From positions 1 through 64,000 of the forward strand of contig JALUTQ010000009.1 in the NCBI GenBank assembly GCA_032718865.1: a stretch of DNA of 64,000 bases, given 5' to 3'. A model generated the notes under the pieces. The model made no database searches. It was not told where the DNA came from and was given only the letters and a program-made list of their open reading frames with translations. The position numbers were made by a program, and so were the translations under genes. This DNA comes from Tilletia caries. Lineage: Eukaryota; Basidiomycota; Exobasidiomycetes; Tilletiales; Tilletiaceae. Below are positions 20,586 through 29,523 of this stretch, piece after piece. Each line of letters opens with the position of its first letter. Positions within the stretch are counted from its first letter, which is position 1.

Positions 20586-21679
20586 ATGGTGAGTCAAACG
20601 ATGCGCCTTCTGCTCGTCAAGGTTCACAGTTAGATCTGATTTCTGTGGGGACATCGAAACCCAGACCCAAGAGAGATTCTCGGGCTTCTTCTCGAGAACG
20701 CGCGCACCTGGCCTCTCCATTCTCACTACACCTGTCTCTCCCAACGACCACGAGCGAAACTTGCACGTCGTTATCTCGCCTGTGGACATCCAACGGAAGC
20801 CGCACGACTTGCTCACAGCTCCGCCTCCTCCAGGCTCACCCATGCCACCCTCGGCAGGATTACTGCCTGATGAGGACGGATCCGAATACGCAAGCGTGGA
20901 CGAGACCAGGAGCACGTTCAGCTCGGACGACGACGACGATGATGATGATGATGGCAACGCTGGCGTTGCCGATGGAGCCTCCTTCGACCGTTCTGACCCG
21001 ACAGACGCAGCCAACACAACCTGTGACACAGACGCAACGGCTCTCGCCCCCACCATTTGCACCAACCCTTTCGACTCCATCGTCCCCGAGGCGCTGTCGT
21101 GGGACAGCGAACCAAGCTTGTCCAAGATCACCAACGCGCACCGCAGCGTCATCGGCACGCTCGTTCTCACCCGGACCGACTGTGCGATCGTGCGAGCGAC
21201 GGGCCCCGCTTTTGATCCCAGTGGACCGGGAAGTCATGAGAGGGGCGCGCGTCTGATCAGATTGGTCAAGATGGTCAAGCGCACCATGGCCGTCGTGGAT
21301 GAGGAGGTTCAGCACGTCGATGAGGAGGTGAGCCCCAAAACATATTCGGCATCGATTCTGTGGTGGCTGCCATTCTCATCGCGTCCAACTGGCTCTTCTT
21401 TCTTCGTGTTACAGGATGAGATGGACTTGTTGCGCGTGCGCTCCAAGCTCTTTGAAGCAGTCATCATACCTGGTGAGTTCTCCTCTCAAAGGACATCTTC
21501 CGAGAGAACTTCGCTCACCTGTTTCGCGCATTGCCCCCACTTCGCAGGGCCAAAATTCATCCTCGTCGTCTTCCAGGTGAGTCCGACGGTAGTGCTGAAC
21601 TCTACGTTGACGTCCGGCGTGAAGCTGACTGATTCGCGATCCATGATCTTCCACCCAGGATCCAACTTTGCAATCCTGA
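20586..21679 (+). CDS. Dynein light chain roadblock/LC7-like protein
   Basis: Five exons: 20586-20588 (ATG only), 20665-21327, 21415-21472, 21548-21576 and 21659-21679, giving 257 residues. The C-terminal about 100 residues match the roadblock fold: HRSVIGTLVLTRTD, then LIRLVKMVKRTMAVVDE, LLRVRSKLFEAVIIP and FILVVFQDP. Roadblock subunits bind dynein intermediate chain in the cytoplasmic dynein complex. Animal and fungal members are usually about 100 residues, so the 150-residue N-terminal extension, which is Pro-rich with an Asp run (SSDDDDDDDDDGN), is unusual. The first exon consists of the ATG alone, with a GTGAGT donor abutting it; the acceptor at 20663-20664 was chosen because it is the one that gives phase 0. 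Confidence 0.8.
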
Positions 21680-22149
21680 ACAGCTCGGACGAGGTCCGAT
21701 GCGGCCACGCGAGGTCAAGCGCAAACCTCCTAGTTTTGGCGTCGGCTTCTTCAAATACGAACCGATCATTCTCCATCTCCGCCTGTCCCCCACGAACTGA
21801 CACAGGACTCAGTGGGCGAGTGAAAATGACGCATACCGGGCAGCAAGTCATCAGCTCCTGCACCAACCTCCTGCCTTCGCATCAATGTATCATACTTCCT
21901 CTCCTTTTGCATAGTCTAATCTAGCCGTGAACTCGAGCAGGCTCGATTGGCAGCACTGCATCATCCGACGATATGATCTGCGAACTGACTTTTACGGACG
22001 AGCGAGAGACCAGTCGTAGAATTAGGAAATGTCCAAGGATTATTACAGAGAGCGTGTGTGGAACGAGGAACTGGATTACTAAAAGGGCGAACCAGATACG
22101 GAGCAGAGTTCGCGACCCCCCCCCCGCGCGAAAAAGAAATGACCGTTCC
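21680..22149. other. Intergenic, convergent 3' ends
   Basis: Between two convergent genes. No coding signal; only a C run (22115-22124) stands out. It probably holds both 3' UTRs. Confidence 0.6.
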
Positions 22150-23795
22150 TCATCGCCGTCCCGAGTTTTCCCTCGAATGCTGTCGACTCCCGTTCAGACT
22201 GCCATGATTAGAGGCAGGCGAGGCAGGCCGTTGCTCGCTATCGTCCATGTGCAGCTTCGTATGCCTCCCATTCAGCCGTCTCCCACTTGCGGACCGAGGC
22301 GTCATCGATCCGTCATCATCGTCGACGTTGTCCATCAAGTTCGCGCGGGATTGATATTGGTTGCCTTCCGCCGCTCGATAGGGATCGAAACCGGCGGACT
22401 GCGACCCTTCACCTGTCCCTGCTCCCGCTCTTGATGTTGACGGAGATGATAATGTGGCTGCTGATGTTGAAGCACCGCCGCCAGTTCTACGCCGTGAGCT
22501 TGCTGCGCCGCCCGAAACTGACCCTTCCTCTTCTTCGTAGCTGCGTCGACCCTGTCCTCGCCAGTTGTGTGAGCCCGGTTCGCCATCAGAGCGATCACCG
22601 CCGTCGCCAAATTCGTCCACGATCGTACCGGAGTTGTTAAGTTTGGCGTAGACGGATGTGGTCGGGTTGTGCCGCAGTAAGCTGTCGATCAGCCAGAATT
22701 GGATCACATTCATGGCGAGTGGGAAGAGTGCCATGACGAAGAAGACCTGGACATTTCGATGCTGTGGAGAGTAAACATTGTCAGCTAAAAGGTTTCAACC
22801 AGCTCTGAACTATGCGCTTAGCTGAGCTGATGACATACCTTGCCAAAGAAGCTCAATAGCCATCTTCCGAGCGCAAAAAAGAATGGGAACATCCACATTA
22901 TACCCGTCACGATGATCTTCATGATGAAGATGGCTGTTTGGGTTAGTTTCGGGAAGGGGAGGAATGGTCAGCGAACGCGCCTATCCGATTCAGCTAGCTT
23001 GACGTGTTCTCGACTCACCAAATAGGTAGGTGACGAGCTGCTTGCCCCAGTAGCTCATCTTGGGCTTGCCCGACCCGCCATCAGGGGTTGGGACGTTGCC
23101 GTACTGTCCACTGACGAAGCCGTGCCAGCCGAGGACAGAGGTGAGCACATGTGTGACGATGCGGAGGGTGATGTAGATGATGAAGACGCCCAGGGTGGTA
23201 TCAATCGCAATGTTGAGGAAGTAGAGCGAGCACGGGTTGGAGCGTCCATGAGCTGCTACAGCGTCGGAGAGGACAATGTTAAGCGTATGAACGAAGAGCT
23301 GGCCGAGCATCTGCTTTGATATATCGAGGGACCTGGCGCAGACCAGGCGAGTCAGCCAGGAAAGCAGGAACAAGGGAAGGCTTGCCGCTCCAGGCGCTCG
23401 GAGCTGCTCACCAGATCTTCCACGGCCGCTTCGGACGTTCTCGCTGCCGCTTCAAGACGAGTGAGCCTAGGACCATGACACCCATCAGCGCCTGCACAAA
23501 CAGGGCGACTGGCGTTTCACGGGGGGAGGAACAAAAACAGAAGTTCAGAGCCCCCAGCGGACCAAGAGAATGCGCTTCATGCGGCGGTTTGTGACTCACA
23601 AGGACCGAGCAGCTTGCAGTTGCTCTCATCGATCCCAGCCTCTCCTCCCGGCAGCAGGCTGCTCGGTGGTGGAGTCGGTGTCGGTGTCGGTGTCGCGGCT
23701 GACGGCGACGGCAACGGCGGCAGCGACAGCGACGGGATGAGCGCGCTTGAGCTGGGGCCTGCGCCCGACAGCAGGACTGACACGTTGAACACCAT
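22150..23795 (-). CDS. STIMATE/TMEM110-like multipass membrane protein
   Basis: Five exons read leftward: 23795-23597, 23508-23412, 23332-23019, 22933-22839 and 22761-22150, giving 438 residues. Family resemblance is to STIMATE (ER regulator of store-operated calcium entry in animals) and fungal vacuolar or ER membrane homologues. Diagnostic blocks: CKLLGPFALFVQALMGVMV, PWKIWSLDISKQMLGQLFVH, NPCSLYFLNIAIDTTLGVF, a fourth hydrophobic segment in exon 4 ending FFALGRWLLSFFGK, and MALFPLAMNVIQFWLIDSLL. That makes about five membrane segments. The last about 150 residues are a charged, Ser/Gly-rich cytosolic-looking tail. The function in this fungus is not shown by the sequence. Confidence 0.8.
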
Positions 23796-24135
23796 TATTG
23801 CGAGGGGAAGCTTGGGCAGTAGTCGCAAAGGAGTCCGAACCGGAGCTTGGTGATGGTCAGTTGTGAGAGGGTGTGTGGCAGCACGTGGGATGTTCCTTAA
23901 AGACCACGTCACCCCTTTCCGACAAGTCAGTCTCCCTCCTTGCCTCGAAGCACACACCATAGACACAGTATGACAGTAGCCAGATATCGGAAGACCGTAG
24001 GGATCACTGGTATCGAGCCTCAAGGTGACAGGTGACAACATAATCCCATTTCCAGCGAAGCTTCATGAAGAACAAAGTAGAGACAACAGTACGAATCAGA
24101 ACTCAAAGCAGCATCAGAAGTCAGAACAGTCCACG
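23796..24135. other. Intergenic spacer between two minus-strand genes
   Basis: This 340-bp stretch lies between the start of the STIMATE-like gene and the stop of the next minus-strand gene, so it should hold the promoter of the former and the 3' UTR of the latter. I see no coding signal or distinctive motif. Confidence 0.5.
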
Positions 24136-25521
24136 CTACGCTGTCGGGACCGGGCCTGGGTATCCACGGCCATAGTAATGCTCCACCGTCGAAGCGCCGC
24201 ACTGAAGGAGAGATCCCAAGCCACGACCGCCGATCCACATGCCGGCGCTGTACTCGACGACGGTCCCGTTGGAGCCAACGGTGCACTGGCCACTGCTGAG
24301 TGAGCTGCGCGTTCGAGTTCCCGTTCAGGAAAACACCGTAGCAGTCGCCCGACTGCAGGATCCAGGCCTGGTTCGGGGGGAAGAGATAAATCGAGGGAAG
24401 GAGTTCAGCATTGTCCCCCTCACACCTTGACCTTCAGGCTTCAGCTTCATATCTACTCACAACAGCACCAGGGGTCCCTGCGGCTTGGTTGCAGCAGTCG
24501 ACCATATAATTACCCTGGTAATTGTACTCGGTCGCCTCGTACAAGAACGTCTCCTTCTGGCCGCGAGACGTCAGGTTGAGGACGTTCGCGATTTCAAAAC
24601 CCCCAAAGGCACGAGTTGCTTTGGGGTCACAAGCCTTGTAGGCGGAGTTGGTCACGGTAGCCGTCGAGGTGTAGACAGTGCTCGTGTAGGTCCTGGTCTC
24701 GGTCGTGTCCGTCCGAGTGATCTCGGTGTATCCTTGAAACTCCGTAGATACGCCTTGATCGACAGTCTGGACATGGTTCGGAAAAAAAGGTTGGGCAAAG
24801 TCAGATTTTGCAACCCGTGAATGTTGCTGGGATCCATCTACTCCAGCTGACTCACCGAAGTGCTCGTCACCGGTGCGGGGGTCACAGTCGCAGCGGGCCG
24901 AGTCAGAATGGATGTCCTCGTCACCGTGCTGGTCGGGGTGATCGTCTTCACGACCGTGGCGGTCGTCTTGGCAGTTTGAGTCGTCGTGGAGACAAACACG
25001 GTGACAGCACTGCACTGCACACGCTTGCCGCGCTTGTTCAGATAGACAACCTCGTCACGTTCATCAACGACGATTCGTCCGGCCAGACCACGAGCTTGCG
25101 AGCTTGGCAACGTCGGTGCGGGAGGGTCAAGCGTGTAGGTGTACACCCTCGTGGTTGAGGCTTCGACCGGAGTGTATGTCGTGGTCACAACCTCGAGGGG
25201 AAAGATGGTGTTCGTGTACGTCTGGGTAACTGTGGAACCGTACGTTGCGACGGTAGCGTATGCGGTCGACGCTTTGCCAGAGGTGACCGTGCCCACGGTG
25301 GTGGTAGATGTCCGTACCACTGTCGATTTGGGCAAGGTCGAAGTCTGCGTGATCGTGGGAGTCACTCGTTTGGTTGTCGTGCTCCGGCTCGTAGTCGCGC
25401 CGAGCGTGGTTGTTCTCGTGCTGGTGCCCGAGATTGAAGTGGTCTGGCACTTGGTAGTCGTGTACGTAGCTGCTGCGACGATTTGGCAGAGGGCGAGGAA
25501 GCCCACGATCGAGACGCGCAT
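24136..25521 (-). CDS. Secreted Ser/Thr-rich surface protein, apparent frameshift
   Basis: Exons read leftward: 25521-24856, 24766-24461 and 24367 onward. A signal peptide (FLALCQIVAAA) is followed by about 200 residues of Thr/Ser/Val repeats (likely O-glycosylated wall stalk) containing a possible dibasic site (NKRGKR), then a Cys-containing globular domain (YKACDP, VDCCNQAAGTPGA, SGDCYGVFLNG). In the last exon the frame that follows the splice turns into Arg-rich nonsense near 24284-24305, while another frame offers a natural ending (CTVGSNGTVVEYSAGMWIGG ... stop at 24136-24138). One base seems gained or lost there, so the gene is either broken or carries a sequencing error. No family name assigned; it is stylistically like the gene at 41681. 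Confidence 0.6.
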
Positions 25522-26507
25522 GCCGTTAGAGGTCGCAGGGGATGAAAGGGGACGAGCGTGGGAGTAGAAGGGGAGGAGTGGGAAGTGTTCACAGAAGGGA
25601 AAGGGAAGATAGGATAGTTGGGTAAAGGGAAGACTGGATCAGCAATGGCCAGCAAAGAACCCGGCCTTTATACACATGCAAGCAGGACGAGGAGAAGAAG
25701 GTCAGGCAGAAGTAGACAAGGCAAGCATTAGCTGGGTCTGAGTCGGTGCAAAACAGCCTTCCTTCCACGGGACTCTGAAAGTGCGGGACTGGGCAAAGCA
25801 GCAGTGGCTGGAGAATAATGGACATCGAGGAGCCCTTGAAGCTTGAAGCTTGAAGCTTGAAGCTTGAAGCCTGAAAGCCCGACGGGCTGCTCTCCAACTT
25901 GCTGTTCTCTGCAGACAGCACGGAGGCGTTCTGTAGGGGCTGAAACTTGGGGCGCGAGGCTTTGCAAGTGTTCGAAGAAAGGGAAGGAGCGGATCCGCGT
26001 TCGTTCTGCGTCCACCCAAAGCATGCATGCTTCGCACAGTCGCCCGTCTCCAGCCTGTGATGCTGTGATGTTCGGTGCTGGATGCTGTCAGCTGTGCGTC
26101 GCGCCTCGTTCTGCGATCTTTTGTTGGAAGAAGCAGGCAGCAGGGCAGGGGTTGGAAACTTGGAAGTCGGGAGTCGGGTCGGATCGACAATGTTGACACT
26201 CAAGACGGCCGACGCGGACTTCCGTAAAGCTGCTGCAGGTACGATGCGGATCCGCATTTGATGAGGGTGCATTGTCGCGCCAACCGGAAGGATAAACACC
26301 GTGCCTGACTTTGCGTTTATCCGGTCGCTGGACACTGAACATGATGCTGATTGCTGGCGACTGATGTAGTCTGGTCACACCAGACCGTCGCGCGCACGTG
26401 ATGACCAAGGACTGATCCCGTGGAGACGAAGCGTACGCGGTATAGTGCTTCAGCTCATTTAGAGTTACAAGGTCTGGCGTGGCCAGACTATGTAGCGACT
26501 GATGCGA
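25522..26507. other. Intergenic with CTTGAAG repeat and direct-repeat arm
   Basis: Holds the promoter of the secreted-protein gene, five perfect CTTGAAG units at 25835-25869, and the left copy (25781-25843) of a roughly 60-bp direct repeat whose partner is at 27799-27855. No gene recognised. Confidence 0.7.
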
Positions 26508-26815
26508 TGAGTGACGAGTGGAGACTGGAAGAAGCGTCTGCTTCTACTCCTGCTTCCCTGAGAAAGGCCTGCCTGTCCATTCCCGCCTTCTTTCGATCCA
26601 TCGCTGGACCAGATGGTACTAACCCCTACTCGTCCCCTCGCCGCTGCCCAGACGAACGCTCCACCACGAAGTAATCGCCCACTTTCCGACTGGCCATCCC
26701 GAGCAACACCTCCCTCGGCACCTCCTCCGTCCCATCAAACTCGCCCTCCAACAGCCCCAGCGTCTCATCCTCCCCCTCCCCCTCCCCCTCCAACTCCAAC
26801 TCCAACTCCTCGGGC
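26508..26815 (-). pseudogene. Duplicated 3' fragment of the Mtg2-like GTPase gene
   Basis: About 308 bp closely match 29405-29722, covering the last about 65 codons of the GTPase gene (same stop context) plus 120 bp of downstream sequence. It lacks every GTPase motif, so it is a non-functional duplicate. Its right edge abuts the recombinase remnant, within a Pro/Glu-encoding CTCCCCCT low-complexity run. Confidence 0.85.
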
Positions 26816-26819
26816 TATA

Positions 26820-27604
26820 CTCTGGCGAATACATTGGAAAGATGGTGTCAGCGGTTGGGGAATGGCACTAAATGCACGGCGCGCCTTGGGTCTTCCAACC
26901 CTACTCTCGTCTCTCGCTGGCCCTGCGCGGCGCCCTTAGGTTGACTCCGGCAACTTCACGTAAGCCTCCCCGCGACCCGTACACGCCCACCTACCTTCGG
27001 GCTCTGCGACCCTACCTGGATATGACGTCGGATGCGGACTTGGCCGTGTGGGCGTGCGCGCTGTGCGCTTTCTGGGGTCTGCTCCGCGTCGGGGAAGTCA
27101 CTGTGCCCACACAGAAGACTTTCGGCCCGGTCTTCCACGTCACTCGTTCAGGTTGGTCGGCTACGCCTATCGGCGCGGGGAATGCCCCACTCTCTGTCGG
27201 TCTTCGGCTCCCCTGGACCAGCCCTGGTTGTGCTCGTTGGTCGAGGAGACGACTTGTGCCCTGTGCACGCCCTCTCCTGCCATCTTGCCCCACGCCCTCT
27301 GCCTGACACGGCCGCGTTGTTTTCATACCACCAGCGCGGACGTACGTTCCCGCTGTCGCGCTCGGTGTTCTTGGAGCGCCTTCGAAAGGCGGCCGTCGCT
27401 GCCGACCTACCTCCTCTGCACGGGCATTCCTTTCGGATCGGGGGCTGCACCGAGCTGCTTCTACGCGGCACAGCCATTGCCGATGTCAAGGCTCACGGTT
27501 GATGGCGCTCCGACGCTTGGACGACATACGTCCGCGAGCATGTCCAAGTCTTCGCGTCTCGCCTGGCCCCGCTGCCCGCCGTCAATGCGGCGCTGCTCAT
27601 GTAG
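26820..27604 (+). pseudogene. Decayed tyrosine recombinase (mobile element remnant)
   Basis: Reads like the phage-integrase-type tyrosine recombinases common in basidiomycete mobile elements (Crypton-like or DIRS-like). The first frame (to about 27230) gives PTYLRALRPYLDM, then FWGLLRVGEV with the first catalytic Arg, and HVTRSG. A frameshift near 27225-27240 moves to the next frame, giving DDLCPVHALSCHL, ALFSYHQRG and the HGHSFRIGGCTELLLRG box with catalytic His and Arg. An in-frame TGA at 27500-27502 replaces the Arg codon expected before WRSDAW, and the catalytic Tyr region TTYVREH follows. The N-terminal part is missing. The element type cannot be fixed without its termini. Confidence 0.75.
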
Positions 27605-28695
27605 GGCTTCAACTTTCCGCCTTCTCTTCGACTGCCCGGTTCTCTCTTCTCGCTCACGCGGCGGCCTTCCGAAGCCCACCTTCTCACATTGGGGTGCTCG
27701 CTCGAATACAAGCCGCCTTCGCCCAGACTCTTCGGAGTCTCGGCCTAACCTCATCACACCTCGGGCCTGAACAGAGGGAGACAAAGCAAGAGTTCGAGTG
27801 CGGGTGCAAGAGGGGCAAACCAGCAGTGGCTGGAGAATGGACATCGAGGAGCCCTGCTTGAAGCTTGAAAGCGTTAAGCGATTCCCCAGACTTCAAACTC
27901 TCCCAGGACCCAGAGTACCTCCGGACGACGCCCCGTGCGGCGTGCCCGTCGTCCCTGACCACATAATTCATCCGAACGCCAGCACCTAGGTCTGTACTCT
28001 TCTGTTGGAGCGTCTGAGGGCTTACTACGTGCGTTTCCTCGTCTCTACCCGCTGCAGTCCTCGGGGTCCTGCATCAGTGCCACGAATCACGAAGAACAAA
28101 CGATGCATCACAGTACCGGCGTGTCGAAGCAGAGTCCGAAGTGCCGGCCAATGGATCTCCTGACGGGGCGTACGTCCATCGCTGTGACATTGACCGGACT
28201 GACGCCCTCATCATTGATATGAACCATCTTTTCCTATTTTCCTTCTCCCTAGATCGCTAGAGTCTCGACCTTCCGAAGCTATTGACGAGGAACAGAACAT
28301 GCAACTCAGTACCGGGGCTAAGCTGCGCGACCGGGGCGTACTCAAAGCGATGTGGCGTTGTCCGAAATGATACGTTGAAGAGGGCAAAGTTGCCTTGATG
28401 CTCCGTTCGGGGCGTAACGTAACGCTGGCCGGACTGACGCCCTCATATTTCACCTCATCGTCCAATCTTTTAGCCGCCTTGCACTTCCCACAGCCAAAGG
28501 ATGCATGTAGCATTCACAGTCGACTATCAAACGTTGCACGGAATGATGATAGGTATAAATACGGGCGAGCTGCCCACTCTGACTAGACCTTTCCCTCCCA
28601 TCATCATCAGAACTTCAATCCCTCTTCAGTCCCTCTTCTTCCAGAGCTCCCATCTTCTTGCCTGCCACGAACACCACATATCTACATCAACTAGA
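27605..28695. other. Intergenic with direct repeats
   Basis: Contains the right arm of the 60-bp direct repeat (27799-27855) and a diverged tandem repeat: 28090-28210 and 28290-28445 share CAGTACCGG and a GACTGACGCCCTCAT core in the same order. No coding region recognised until the small gene at 28696. Confidence 0.5.
28554..28560 (+). promoter_or_regulatory. TATA box of the small secreted protein gene
   Basis: TATAAAT lies 136 bp before the ATG at 28696, followed by a CT-rich leader, a normal fungal arrangement. Confidence 0.6.
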
Positions 28696-29255
28696 ATGTT
28701 CTACCCTCGCATCCTCTTCCTCCTTCCCTTCCTTGTTCTGCTGCTCGGCACAGCTGCCAACTCCGCGCCCGTGCCAGACACGAAAGGCTGCACTTCCTGC
28801 CCGAATCTGCCGCGTGCTGTGAGTGCAACGAGCGTTCCGCCTCGTGTTCTAGTTTCCTTCCACCAGACATCTGACAACTCTTCCTTTTGTAACGTGCAGC
28901 TTGGAACCCGTGGAGGCTGTTGCGCAACACCAAAAGCAATGATCGAAGAAGCAGATCCAGAATTGACCCTAGCGACCCTTCAACATTGTGAGTGCTCATG
29001 CTTCAACGTTCGACGGCCAACTCTTCCCATCACTCGCATTATCTGACATTAAGCCGCGTTTTCTGCTGTCTGCGTGGGGCAGCTAATGCTGTCGCAGAAT
29101 TAGAAGAATTGACAAACAGGGTGACAACGTTGCGAAATAAGGCCGAATTGTCGGAGCAAGAGCAGGGTGTTCTCAATCTAGCGGAGGGCCGTATCCCATA
29201 CCTACAGGGACAGGTTGCTGAGTGGGCTGCGAATATTGCCCGGATAAGGGGCTGA
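28696..29255 (+). CDS. Small secreted protein, 127 residues
   Basis: Three exons: 28696-28818, 28900-28987 and 29083-29255. A strong signal peptide (RILFLLPFLVLLLGTAANS) is followed by a short mature chain with Cys pairs CTSC and GGCC, then a C-terminal region with heptad-like Leu/Glu/Arg spacing (about residues 70-127) that could form an amphipathic helix or coiled coil. Not a family I recognise; size and layout are effector-like, but that is inference. It lies between the recombinase remnant and the tail of the GTPase gene. Confidence 0.65.
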
Positions 29256-29523
29256 CCAGTTGTTTAAAGGGCGGTAGGAGTGATGTACACCTTTGTTGCC
29301 ATTCATTCTTCCTTATGTTTTCCCATCCTTTTGAACATGCAAGCATATCTTTCCTTTTCCTGTACCATGGGTCAAGCTTGCAACGCATGCGGTGGGTTCT
29401 GGGTGAGTGATGAGTGGAGACGGAAAGCGTCTGCTGCAACTCCTGCTTCCCCGAGAAAGCCTGCCTGTCCATCCCCCACCCCGCCTTCTTTCGATCCATC
29501 GCTGGACCAGATGGTACTAACCC

